Shown: positions 39,991-52,200 of the stretch, one piece after another
Numbering within the stretch: the first letter of the stretch is position 1
Layout of the letters: every line of letters begins with the position of its first letter
Assembly: GCA_013400975.1 (NCBI GenBank)
Contig: WBMZ01012761.1
Span: 62,001 to 126,000, forward strand
DNA: 64,000 nt
Direction: 5' to 3'
From: Atrichornis clamosus
Taxonomy: Eukaryota; Chordata; Aves; Passeriformes; Menuridae
The notes under the pieces: model-generated
What the model was told of the DNA's origin: nothing
The model's database searches: none
Seen by the model: only the letters and a program-made list of their open reading frames with translations
Translations under genes and position numbers: made by a program

Positions 39991-40105
39991 TGACACAGCC
40001 ACGCGGTGTCACTGAGGGGACAGTGCTGCGTCTTCCTTGAGTGCCCCACGTCACGATCGGCGCTCCCGGAGCCGCCGCCGGTGTCGTGGGTACCCGAGTG
40101 AGGCA
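39991..40105. other. CpG-dense end of the ERVK-like LTR (U5)
   Basis: I count 13 CpG in about 115 bp, including GCCGCCGCCGG, in a window where CpG is otherwise scarce. This marks either a very recent insertion or protection from methylation. It lies within the LTR and is not a host gene promoter. Confidence 0.8.
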
Positions 40106-40235
40106 AAAACACTCACGCACACACTCGCAATCAGTGGTGTGGTGGCGGGACACACACAAACACGCAAGCAATCTTCAAAATGTCTCAATCAGGAATACAG
40201 GAGCAGAGGGGGCTTCTCCGTTTGGGGTTCCAAGG

Positions 40236-40241
40236 TTTAAT
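40236..40241 (-). terminator. LTR polyadenylation signal (ATTAAA)
   Basis: ATTAAA on the minus strand lies about 60 bp downstream of the TATA box, as expected for the R region of an LTR. It is followed by a GT-rich U5 stretch (plus about 40080-40160) that could serve as the downstream element. Cleavage would fall near plus 40215. Confidence 0.65.
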
Positions 40242-40300
40242 GGGGGTCCATACCCAAAGAGTCCAGGGATGAAGAATAAGAGGATATTTCATACACAAAG

Positions 40301-40439
40301 TTTTATATGGGGGTAGAAGCGGGCGGAGAGAGCATCAGGGTCCAATGGGGTGAGGGTCCAGGGGCGGAGATAAGGTGGGGTGACAGGGTTACAACCAACT
40401 GGGGAAGGAGAGAGGAGGAGAAAGGGAGCCAGAGCCAAT
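40301..40439 (-). promoter_or_regulatory. LTR promoter: TATA box, GC boxes and CCAAT boxes
   Basis: In minus-strand orientation, TATAAAA lies at plus 40301-40307. GC-box cores (CCGCCC) lie just upstream at about 40320-40326 and 40362-40368. CCAAT motifs, seen on the plus strand, lie at 40342-40346 and 40435-40439. Their order and spacing are those of a retroviral U3 core promoter, with transcription expected to start near plus 40275 and run towards lower coordinates. Whether it is active in any tissue cannot be judged from sequence. Confidence 0.75.
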
Positions 40440-40699
40440 GGGGTGTACCCCATCTCTCCCAAACAGGGGAGAACTTTCCAGCACGGGGGCTTGTGCTTAC
40501 AAACGATTGACAGGGGAATTAACATAATGGGGTGTCCACCAACTTAGGGAGAAACCATTACATTAACCTAGGGGGAGAACCATAAGGAAAAACCACTAAA
40601 TATCCCGAAGTGGGGAGGAGAAGCCTTAAGCTGTGGCAGTGTCCCACCAGTGTCTTCTTGGGGACGGCAGTGGCAGCATTCACCACCGCAACAGTTTTC

Positions 40700-43600
40700 C
40701 CCTTGCCATAAGATAACTTCCTACATGGCTGGATTCTAGTTTCCTGATGGTTTCTCTAGTAGTTGGGATCCAATATTAACTAAAACCACCTCCTTATCTT
40801 AACCTATCATCTGACAGACTTTTTAATGCTTAGGTCACCCATAGGCACAAAGTGAACTGGTTTTAGCCACTGGACTGGTTGACTCAGAGATTACTTTCTG
40901 TCACTGGACTGGTTGACTCAGAGATTACTTTCTGTCACTTTCTCCTTTTCTCTTTGAAAAACTTAATCTGAAAATACCTAGGGTTTTTTTATTTAATAAA
41001 AGCCTTGAGGTTCCTTGTCATTCCAGTTTAAATTTAGGTATTTTCTGCTCAGAATCAAAGGACTATGACTCAGTTGTCTGAGTTGTAATTAGTGAGTTCA
41101 GTGCAATGAAGATAAATTAATTGGAACCGATGGAATTTGGGTTATCATCCATGGCTTTTCAATACAAATTTTTCATGTTTTACTTTATTGTGCGATTGTC
41201 TTGATCTCTAACACCACAGACTTGCTGAGGTCTTAGCAAGGACCAGCTTAGTCTTTCCATGTTTCCTCCAAAATCATGTTCTCTCTTGTGTTTTCCTCCA
41301 TACGCTTAACTAAAATAGCAAAATGCCTTCCTCTAGTTACTTAGTGACATTTGGTACAATGGAGAAAAACCAAGTAAGCCTTTTAATTGGTAGTTCTGTG
41401 TATGAAAACAAGCAATTAGTTTCTGACATATAAGATGTGTCAGAGAAATATATTCAAAAAAGTTAGCCTGGGGCGAAGTTATGGAATCTGGTTATGGGAC
41501 GTATAGAAACAAGAGCTCAACACCACAATCTTGATACCTTGTTGCCACAAAATACCAGGCTGGAGTCATCCTTTAAATGAAACAGAAAATGTAACTCAAT
41601 TAGGAAATGGAAGTGTTTTATGTAAATGGAGTTGTGATGGAGCAATGACTAAAAACCACGACTAAGCACCAAGTCTGATCTTCTAAGAACTTACTACTCA
41701 GAAGATACATGTGCAGATGTGTTTCTATTTGTTTGTGCAATGCTTCAGACAGGAAAACTTTATGTATTTGACTGAACTAAGCTGCTAGGATTCAATCTGT
41801 GCTTTGTTTTAACTCTGCCATGGTTAAAGCCAGTAGGACTCCTATTTGGGCACTATGACGTTTCCTCTTAAGGACTTGATAGCATGCTTCTCTCCTTACG
41901 TATATGCTCTCTTTTAAGTTGGGCTAATAAGCAAACTTTAGACAGGATGTGGAGGATAAACTAAACATCATGATGAAAACTAGAATGCTCCAACATTACA
42001 AAAAATATAAGCAAAAGAAATCACATCTCTGTATTTTATTCTCCAACAGTGTTGAATGAGGCTTAAAGCAACATCCTCAAGACTGTTTATATAGTCATTC
42101 ACCATCAACCACACAAGGTGGAGATCTTTTTAATTATCTCTTCTTTCCCATCTTTTTTAAATTATTTTTTTTAATTATTATTTTTTAGTGACCACACTGT
42201 GTCATCACAGAACTCAAATAGTTAGTGATTTAAAGAAAAATAGGATATAGTATTGGTAGATAAGTATAGTTCTGTCCACATGCTTTGCTTTCCCAGCTTC
42301 TAAAAGCAAAGTGTGATTATAAGGTTCCTGCTACCTGGAGGGTCATTCAGAATAACTCCCCTTGAGTTTAAGTGAAAGAAAATGTATCTGTTTTTTCTTT
42401 TTCTTTTGTGGTGCCTTTTTAGGGGGATGGGGGGGAAAATGCTATATGTCCAAGGTTTGACAGAGGTGTTTTTCCAATCTGGGAGAAGAGTACATTTATT
42501 TTGCTGCTGGAATAAAATTGCATTCCAGTAAACACCGAGGTGACAAAACTCCAGGGTACTTTCCTACAGCCACAAGGTTTATAGGTTAAACAGTCTCATG
42601 TTAGGTTAAACTTGAAGCTGGTGCAAGGTGTTCAGTGGGAAGGTTGAACAAAGTTCCTCAAAGTTATAACCACTGACTCTGGTTAGTGATATAATGATTA
42701 ATTAGATGTCACTCAAATAGTAATGTGTCAATAGCAGCTTGCTGGGCCCCAGTAACAGCTATCATTAGGTAAAATTTAGTGTGAGCTCTAAACCCTCCTA
42801 GTGTTACTACCTTTCTCAGTAAAGCTTAGAAGCCCTTAACAATAGCAGAGCTGCTTGTCTTTTGTTCAAATTCACACACATAACAAGATCATTCCTTGTC
42901 ACTGGTTCAAAGCCTTCAAAGAGGTAGAAAAAGAGGAAGACAGAGAAGTGATGCAGCTAAGGTAATAAATGAGGCTGTCCTGGGAATTTTGGGAGTAGGC
43001 GAGCCTGAGTGTTTCCTTGTGGTTTCCTTGGGGGCCTGGGGAACTTCACCTGCTACAACTCTGTCTTGCCTCCTTGATGTTAGAAAATTCTTAAGAAGCA
43101 GGAGGAATGTTCTAACAATGGAGGCAAGGTGTTGTAGAGACATACAAATTTTGTTTGATTCTAGCCTGGAATGACTTTTAGTTGCTTTCAAAATTCAGTA
43201 AAATGAGTGGTGGACATGGAAAAGTTTCTGTGATTTCCTGTAAGTACTTAATGCATGCTAATATACCTTCAGAAATTTAATTTTATTTACTGCTCCTTAT
43301 TAAATATATATCCATGTCCAGCCAGAAGAAGGAAAGGTAAAGGTACAATTCAATTGTAGCTCCTAGGATTTCTTAATTTATGATTGATTTTGGGGCTAGC
43401 ATTAAGAAGCCTAAGCCACTTTTATTTCAATAAGGTTTAAGCTCCTAACTGTGTCTGGGAATTGGGGTCTTGGTATGTTTTCACTTTAAATATCTCATGG
43501 AAAAAATAGGTTTCACTCTTGGATGAGAAGAAGGTTATCTCTTGACGAAACAAGTTCCCAGTTTAGAAATCCCATACAGGTGGAGGCTGTTAAAATGCAG

Positions 43601-46015
43601 AATGTGAAAATTCCTGAACCTGGAAATATAAGCTCACAAGATCCAAAATACCCTTTCTATTAAAACATGATCCTGGTTTTACTGGTGTGTAATTGTCAAA
43701 ACTCACTGAATGCAAAATACCTTTTACTCACTGGGAGCTTAGCTTGTTCTAGTTTAGTTCAATTCCTACTTATTTGTTTTGAATAAGAAAACTCAATCAA
43801 ATATAAAATTTGAATAAGAACATATACAGATTTAAACCTCCCTGTTTAACAATATCTTTACAGCTAGACACAAAAATGACTGCATATATTTCTGCCTTTA
43901 AATGCATTTGTCATTGCAAAATTATTCCAATAATTGTTCAATGAATTAAGAATCTCCATTCACTGTCTGTCGTCACACATTGTTTGAATCATAATTTGTT
44001 ATGCTGTAGTAGCTCAAGCAGATATATTTTCTTTTACTTGTTCTTTAGTGTAAGACCAGAAATATTACTCCAGAAGGCCAGTTTTTGAGGAGCTAAAAGA
44101 ACTAGGGGTATGATTAAGATTTGGTCTTAGTGGTTATCTATGGTATATGCTTACCTAGAGGCTGTCTCTCACTGCTGTTGTACTTGGAGAAAATGATTTT
44201 CTGAATAAGCCTGAAACAAAATGGCTATTCAGGAAGGATAATGAAGCAGTGCAATAGCTAATATTCTTTTGTTATGACGCAATGGTAGTTTTGTGTTCTG
44301 TCTCCCAATATTCTAATAAAAGAATTCAAAAAACCCCCAAAACCATATATTTCTGTGAGAGTTCTTTATTTCTCTTCCCCATGAGGTCCTGGTGTTCTAA
44401 AGTGAAATGCCTGACATAGGGGGTGATATTACAATTTAAAAGGCATTACAAGTCAAATATACTCATTTTTTTTCAGTGTTGATTTAATATAATCAGTTTT
44501 TCTGTCATATAATGTGCCTTCATGTAATAATACTATAAATCATAACAACATCTTCAGAAACAAAAATCACGGTATTTGAGGTCGGTCTCTAGAAATTAAT
44601 TAGTGCTAATAGCTAAATATTGGAAGTTGCAACTAAACACATTGCGCTACAGAATTAAGTTCCTAGGAAAAGTACCCAAGAAAAAGAAAAACTTTTTTCC
44701 TTCCAGTTTTGATAACTTCTGATTAAAATAGGAAACTCTGCTGAATCAGAAGTCCTTTATTCTCACAATTTAAATATAGCAATTATGTTCAAACCCAAAT
44801 AAGCATATATGGGATTTGGATAATGGTTCTGACCTACCTAAACTGTACAGTTTAGATCACTTTTGTTTTCAATAGTAGTGTGATATTCTCAAATGATAAA
44901 AAAAAAAAGCCTCCCACAAAAATTGTAAAAAGGTCCTGAATGCTAAATGTTACAAGTGTTAGAGAGTGATAGGAAGAATATTGAGGAGCTTTGGTTTGTT
45001 TTTCTTTCTCCTTGTTTCTTAAATATTCTTTAAAGTTGCTAAGTATATTTTCCAGCATATTACACCATCATGTTGAGTGATTTCCAGTTGTTAAGTTTCA
45101 TGGAGGGAAAAGATTGGATATTAAAGTCTCCATCTATCAGAGAAAATCACAAGAACTAATGTCTGAATGTTAAAATCAAATACATCCAGGTTAGCTATAA
45201 AGCACATGTCTTTACTGTTGCTGGTGTTAACAATTGAAATTACTTATAGAGAGAAATGGTGCTTTCTCCACCTCTTGGTATTTCCAGATCAGTCCTGGAT
45301 ATTTCTTTCTGAAAGGTATGATTCAGTCAAACCCGTTTATTACAGTTGTGACTACAGGAGTAATTGGGTATATTGTTTAGTTTGAGATACGTGCAAAGGC
45401 AGACTAAATGCCTCAGTGATTCCTCTTGATCTTGAAGTATTTTATTAGACAAGTCTTTTCAAGTGGAATATAAATATTTTAGGAGTTGAGGTTTTATAGA
45501 AAACCATTTTATTTTTATTTTTGAAAGTATCAACTTCTCCCCTGAGGCAGTGTTTTACCATAAGCACATTGTACTCTATGTTGATAACAGTCTCTGGTTT
45601 TAGTTTTTCCCTTTTAAATGGGCTTCTACTTCCCTATGATAAAACAGGCAGTATGAATAAATTCTATCTACTTATAATAGTCTTGCTTTAGATGTTTATA
45701 TAATATTTTTCATGATCTTTTCACATTTTGAATTACATGAATCTGAAACAGCTCTGAACCCCAGGCTGGCAGTGGTATGGAAGAATCCAATTTAACATGA
45801 TTTGTTGGGATCATTGCTTTAATGCAACTACAAAGGCACATGGTTCACAGAATAGATGGAGAAAGCTAAAGTCTGTATGTCAAGGCCATATAAATGATAG
45901 AGGTTCTTGAGAGGTGCCTTTTGTCTCCTAAGAGCTTTCACTTTATTCTTTTTTGTTTACATATCTACTGCATAATTTTTAGGGCATTTGAAAAAGAGGG
46001 GCAGAATTTTTTGTC
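40700..46015. other. Gene-free sequence
   Basis: Unique AT-rich DNA with a 34-bp tandem duplication at 40868 (listed separately) and a T/A-rich stretch at 42150-42190. A donor-like CTG|GTAAGT-type site near 43240 has no plausible partner. Frames on both strands at 42896-43191 (92 and 91 codons) overlap each other and have no recognisable product. Confidence 0.6.
40868..40939. repeat. 34-bp tandem duplication (2 copies plus 4 bp)
   Basis: The unit beginning CACTGGACTGGTTGACTC is present at 40868-40901 and repeated exactly at 40902-40935, followed by the first four bases of a third copy. The identity implies a recent duplication. It lies 170 bp to the right of the ERVK-like LTR but outside its target duplication. 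Confidence 0.93.
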
Positions 46016-46220
46016 AGAGAGTCACAAGGTGGCTGAGGTTGGAAAAGACCTCTAGAGACTACCTGGTCCCAACCCCTGCTTAAGGAAGTGTCAGCTACAG
46101 CAAGTTGCTCAGGGCCAAGTCTAGTTGGGTTTTCAATATCTCTAGGATGGAGAATCTTTGAATCCACAACTTTCAACTTGCTAATCTCAAAAGAGGATTT
46201 GGTGACTGTCTCAAATACCT
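46016..46220 (-). mobile_element. CR1 LINE 3' fragment, minus strand
   Basis: The plus strand reads GAGTCACAAGGTGGCTGAGG, TTGGAAAAGACCTCTAGAGA, CTACCTGGTCCCAACCCCTG, AAGTTGCTCAGGGCCAAGTC and GGGTTTTCAATATCTCTAGG. This is the reverse complement of a CR1 3' region. The octamer tail is almost lost, so the copy is moderately old. The similarity fades after 46160 and stops near a TAA microsatellite at 46227. The 154-codon minus-strand frame at 45979-46443, the longest in the window, runs through this element and its GC-rich neighbour. It is not a gene. Confidence 0.85.
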
Positions 46221-46226
46221 CTCTGA

Positions 46227-46246
46227 ATAATAATAATAATAGTAAC
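46227..46246. repeat. (TAA)n microsatellite
   Basis: About six AAT/TAA units, slightly interrupted at the end, immediately beyond the recognisable CR1 sequence. Confidence 0.8.
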
Positions 46247-49200
46247 ATGGTTGTTTCCAGTTTTGCAAATTGTTCTGCAGGAATTGCTAGAGGCAGTCCA
46301 CCTTGTGGGCTGGGATGCCTGGGGGACTTTCCTGTCCCAGCCGTGCTTGTGAAGCTGCTGTGGCTGCTCCCTGTCCCCTGACACAAGTTACTCCCAGTCT
46401 GTGCACTCAAGTCTAACATGATTGTGGCCTCACAGAGCCCCATGAAGAGTGGTGCCTGTACCAGCCCCTGTAAATGCTCATACAGCCCTCACATAACCAT
46501 GAGTCTCACAATCAGCCTGAGCCTGTTCCTCTCCACTGTCATCAGGACAGACAAACCTTCTCACTAGCTACCTGTTCGTATGAAATTAGTTTCCTCATGT
46601 TTCCTTGATATTTTCCCATGTTTGTTCCTCCCCAGTTCCCCTTGATCACCCTCTTCCCCATCTTCAGTCATTCCCTTAAGCATCTCATAAAAAATATTGA
46701 ACATTCCCACAATTTACTTGAAACACTCCATAATAATTTTTACACAACGCACAATTCCTCTTCCCCTCTCCATTTTGTGATAAATCCCTGTAGGCAATAA
46801 TCTCCTTTCAGTCTGAAGGCCTCTGAGAGAGAGAGAGTTTCTGCTGCTGACTCAGTGGGATTCACACCACGGACAATAATTTTCTCTTGATTCTCTAGGG
46901 GCAGCTGATTCAGTGTGCTCTAATTTTCACTGATCAGGTTTTCACTGTTTATACTACTATGGGTCTTCCACTCATAACTGTTCCTCAGATCCTTGCTGGG
47001 TCTGTCTGTTGAATTTGCTTATCCTTTCATCAGAGAGTCTACCAGGAAGATAGCTTTTAAAGGAAGTGAACTTTTAAAAGAACTGAAAGAAAATTTCAGA
47101 TTTTTCTTTCACTGGTCTGCTTTACCTATTTAAGGAAGAAGTTACCCAGTTTGGAAACTGAAATAATAATGTATCCCCAGCTTTTCATTCAAACCATAGG
47201 AATGAGAGTGTGGGGAGTTCAGCTTCTTTCAGGATTTCTCTAATCTGTACCAGAGCAGCAATGTCTGATATTAAATTCATGTCTCTATGTTCAGTATTGC
47301 TGGATTTGTGCACTCAATTCCCCGATGGTCCCAAGTTGATCAGATATAGCACAGTTGCATTTCTGTTCACAAAGACCACCTGATAGAGTTCTGTGCAGGC
47401 TTTCTGCCGCAGTGGAATGACTGTTATGTGATCTGGAATAATGTCTACATGGAAAAAAAGCCAGCTTTTCAAAATTTTTGAATCCTTTTGAACTGACAAA
47501 GTGAATTTTTCAAAGCTTTGTCTTGTACAACTGACTTATTTTACTTCCATCTTTGGTACCTTTCTACTTAATATCACATTGACTGTTTCATGGAACCATA
47601 GTGTAAGCTGCAGCTCTGGAGAGTGAAAGTGTGGGTATAAGAAGTAGCTGCTCTTAGGGAGTGTGAGAAACTATAAAATAGGAACATTAAAAGTAAGGAA
47701 TTTGTAGTTAAAAAGCAAAAATTGTACTTCACCCTCTTCCCATAAATTCTCAGAAAACCTCTTCTTCAATCTCTCACTCAATATTTAGTGCCATGTAGTT
47801 TGCAGATAAATTAATTCCTCCACATCCAAGTAATAAGGTGTTAATCAGGACTTGAAAAGGTGGTTTATGTTCTACTTTAACCATTGAGTGGCCGCTTATT
47901 CTTTTTGGATAAACATATGTCAATAAATTCATTAAAGGTCAGTCATCGACTAATGTCATTAATCAATAATTTGTAATACTCTTCAGGATCATGGCTCCTG
48001 AAATTGGATGCCTTTATTCATTATGGGTTGTGGCTTCTGAAATGCCCCCTATTTGACATTAGTAAAAAGTGACACGAGTTTGCTACTTATCTTAGACCTC
48101 CTACTAGGAAAATAAAGTAACCTGAGGTCATTAATTTTAGTTGATATCTGTTAGTAATGAAAATGTTCATAAGTAAGTTTCAGTGGGTAAGTGGCTGAAA
48201 TTAGCATAATTTTTAAAGTTAGAAGATGCTGATTAAGGGATTACAGGATGACTTTCATTTCTTGCTCTTTTGAAAATCATCTAATTTCACTGACTTCAGA
48301 CCCTTTGTAATTGCTCATGGGTAGTTTGATGTTTCATGAAGCTAGCAGTTAGATCATAGGACTGAAACACAGATAGGGAACTTCTACAAAACTGTTGTGT
48401 CATCATTGTTGTGTTACACGGGCAGGAACACATTACTGTGATGCTAATGTGTCTTACCAGTTTAACAGAGTTCAAGGTATTGAAAAATGACTTAATTTCA
48501 CTTTTATTATATATTATAAATTGCATACTATGCTTCAAATATGGTGAAGTTTAAAGGATCCCTTTGGTGTTTCAAATAATTCTCTTTGTTATAATAAGAC
48601 AAACAGGCAATTGCAAGAGAATACCTTACAGATGCTCTATGTAAAGTCATATTCATTAAAAAGATAAGCTGCTCACAGTTACAAAAGAAAGAAAAAGACT
48701 TCGTAGTTGATATAGCACAATGCATTAAGGAGTCCATACAAGTTAAAAGAAAGTGATTATGGTTTTAAAGCCTAGACAACTTTAATTTGTTTCCTTATTA
48801 TCACCATTAATAGTGTGCTAGCACTACTGTTTTTATAGGGAGAGGCAGAACTGTGTTTTCTGTAAAGTCTTTGCGTGGTCTATTATATGTAGCAGAATAC
48901 TGTTTATATTCATAATATTAGAAAAAACTGCAGGAAAAAAAAGGCCACTTTCCCAGTTATACCTATTAGAAGTGAATTTTATCCTTCCTTCTGCTTCAGA
49001 ACTCCCACGTGATCTCATAAAAAGTGTCTGCAAAGACTTATAACTTAGTCGTGAATGAGGTTCACTGAGGATTCAAAAGATGCATCCATGGCATGAAGAC
49101 TTTTGGTTACCTGTTATCAGCATCACCAGCACATTGATGCAATAGGTGACAATACGGTTTCACTTTATCTACTGTGTGTGCATCCTCTGTGTTTCTTTCT

Positions 49201-52200
49201 GCAACTAAAAGCTCTGCAATTCAAAGAAGCCTTTGAATTTTATTGGACAGATTTTATCACTGTTGCTCCTCTTGAACTGCACGGAGCATCCTTAAAGGGA
49301 ATTTACAGAGGATCTTTATTGGCGACCTGTTGTAGCTGGGAAACTGAAGGTCATGTGTCCTTTGTATCTTAACCTTTTGTGACTCCTGGCAAATTAATAC
49401 TTGAAGGAGAGCTCTATTTTAGCTGACTGACTCTTCCTGTTCTCATGTTGCCTTGTGTGGCTTTGAGACATTTTTTGCTGTTTGGGTGGAAAACCTTCAC
49501 TTTGGTGGTAGTCAAGAATGGTCTGTTTACTGGGTGGTGCTTACATGCAGTATGAAACAGGAAATAGTATAAAGTTAAAACAAGAACATTTTAGAACAGT
49601 CTTAAGAAAATTAGGAAAACTTGAAAAAGTCTTGCATTTTGATTCAAAAGGCCCATGAGTTGTCCAGTGTGGGAACAAGCTGTTTAGGACATCTGAATGT
49701 CTAGAGGGGCTATATTAAAACATAGTTCTGAAATGAATGACACCTGATTTGCATATATTATGAAGATGCCTCCTACTAGTCCATGGCAAAAACTAATAGA
49801 GTTTTTCCAAGGCTTCAAATTCTTTGCTATTTCATAAAAGAGGCCAGGTTAAAAGCAACCCTACTTAAGGACGTAGAAACTGAAGAGTCATAGACAGCAA
49901 ACATTGTGGAAATTTTCACTTTGATGAGTTAGTATGTGAAAAACTTGTTAGAGTTATCAGACAGAAACTCCAGGCAGTACAGAGATAGTTTTTTAGAAAA
50001 CTCAAAGTGAAATTTATGATAGGACTTTGTACCAAAGTACAGAGAGTTTTTTAAGTTATGGTATCACTTTTCCACTATTATATGGATTAAAAAATTAAAT
50101 AAAATAACCTCATATTAAAGGAATGGTACTTCTGAATTTAATTATCCACATTAAAATGAAGCATGCAATTCTTTTTGAGTGCATTATATAGCTGTTAGTA
50201 AACCATTATTTTAAAAGGGTTATTACATACCTTTTCTGCAGTGCTCATTTCTCTGATGAAACTGTAGCTGATGACTGGAATGTTGAATTAGTTGTCATCG
50301 AGGAAAAATAATTTTCAAAGAAAGTTTAATGCTCTTCTATAGGAAGCATGAAGACTTCTAACTGTCTGTGTTACTATAACATAACTTTGTGAATTTTATG
50401 TGTGGAACCGATAAATAGATTTTTCATTTAAAGTGCATCAGTACAGAAGCAATTGATTACCAAAGAAAAGTTTAACAGTTTAACAATTAGTATTTTTATA
50501 AAATGGTTTATAATGATAATATCCTCACACTTTTTTAAGAAACTAGTTCATATTTACTGTTGGTTATTTTCAAAATTACAATAATAATTTTTTTAAAATA
50601 ACCTTCTTAAAATTTTTTATTACAGTTTTAGCAAAGAAACAAAGCTAACCTGTTCATACTTGAATGGCTAGCAACTAAATTCTCCACTGATACATAAATA
50701 CCTATATCTTCCTTCCTAAAGTAAAATTTCAGCATATAAATACCAGAAATGAGTGACAGTAAATATTCAAGCTTACAGTTTGGGATAGTGCTGAGCACAA
50801 GGCAAGTACTAAGGGCTATTTATTGGAGTCTTCCTCTGATAATTGACCAATATATCTCATATTAGGCTATATGGATAGGTTGTATTACTGTTTTATGACT
50901 GGTCTTTTTTCAATATGGACATTGCTAAAATTGCAGCTAAAAGTTATTCTGGTTGGTTGACAGTCCTTCTGTCTGCCTTGGATACCAGAGGTGATAGCAT
51001 TCTACTGTTTGCCATCTGCCTCTATCAGGGCTGTACAGAATGGTGTGGTTGCATGATGGCATACCAACAGAAGAAACACAGCAGTAAATAGTGCCTTTAC
51101 GCTATTGTATGCTCTGCTGTAAATCTTTCAGTGAGCTCTTTTCAGTCAGTGCAAAGGACAGCTACTGAAATTCAAAAGGGATAGCTTATCTGTGCATTGT
51201 ACTTTTTTAGTGCCTCCCCCAATCTATTTAGGAACAGCAGGGATTTTGGCTCTGTAGCTATGGGTTCCCAGCTGCCTCCTCTTGGAGCAGGTGTTTCAGT
51301 GATGTACTTACTGGTTTCCTTTCTAATTTTTGTATGTGTAGATATATACACATAAAGATTATATATAAATAGTCTCAGGGTTCTACTGGGGTTGCCTGGT
51401 TCCGTTTCAGGCTTTCAAATCCTTTGCAGCAGTGATATCCTGAAATACGGCAGCATAATAAACATGATGATATGTGAATCAGACTCTCTCTCTGGAATGA
51501 CGAGTTATAACAAAAATGACTGCAGGAAAGGAGGTTGCCAGAGAAGTCTTGCTGATAAGATTAGTGGTAGTGCTGATACTGGCTGTGTTAGCATGACAGA
51601 CCTTCACAAGCTCTGTTACAGTAACATTGGAATTCTGTTTTAGACAGAAAAACATGAAAAGAAATAAAATTAGCTGATCATTCTATTTCTATATTTATAA
51701 TCTTCACCTCTTATATTTAATGGTAAGAATGCCAAAAACCATAAGAAAATGCTTTATCTAGGAAAGTGTTTGTACATCTTTAATGTTCCTAATTCCTCTG
51801 TCAAGTCTTTACATCCAAATTATGAGCTGAAGGATCATTTTAGTTTTCACGTAACACACAAGCTACAGATTTCAAAGCTCAGTACTGTTGCAAGGCTGTG
51901 AAAGAGGCAAGTTGTCTCTGGGCAGAAAATATGTTCTATTGTGATGGTGACTGTGTCGGGAACATTGGTTTTGATATCTTTGTATGCCAAGAGCTTTCTC
52001 AGTCTGAGACACTTGGTAAATAGCTATTTACCACTAACTCCAAGTGATATTCAGGGCCAGTGAGGAGCCCTGACCAAGGTGTGTACAGAGCATTCTGAAA
52101 CCATGGCAGTGAAGTTCACATGGAAGCCGATGTTGTGATATTTGCTTTTTGGTGTCAGATATCCTTTTCTAAGCTTCAAGTTAGAAATCAAAATTTCCTA

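Larger units (their letters stand above)
39985..40699 (-). mobile_element. Young ERVK-like solo LTR with perfect 6-bp target duplication, minus strand
   Basis: The LTR occupies 39991-40693 (703 bp). On the minus strand it starts TGTTGCGGTGGTG and ends GGCTGTGTCA, so it has intact TG...CA ends. The 6-mer GTTTTC stands directly outside both ends (39985-39990 and 40694-40699): a perfect target duplication. Six bases points to a class II (ERVK, alpha/betaretrovirus-like) integrase. On the minus strand it has U3 with two CCAAT boxes and two GC boxes, a TATA box (plus 40301-40307), a short R, an ATTAAA signal (plus 40236-40241) and a GT-rich then CpG-rich U5. No internal retroviral genes are present, so it is a solo LTR. 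Thirteen CpG (my count) survive in the last 115 bp, which suggests a recent insertion. Family assignment is by structure only. Confidence 0.93.

Noticed and set aside
40037..40525. Overlapping frames of 67-91 codons in the CpG-rich patch, considered as a first exon with CpG island
   Set aside because: They lie wholly within the solo LTR bounded by GTTTTC duplications.
40868..40939. Direct repeats considered as a CRISPR-like array
   Set aside because: The copies are directly adjacent with no spacers, and the DNA is vertebrate.
45979..46443. Longest open frame of the window (154 codons, minus strand)
   Set aside because: It overlaps a CR1 3' fragment and GC-rich flanking sequence, includes a poly-Leu run from the TAA microsatellite, and has no domain.
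46500..46700. Possible resumption of CR1 after an insertion at 46220
   Set aside because: Only one short phrase (TTTCCTCATGTTT) agrees. The rest does not follow the element, so a nested insertion is not supported.
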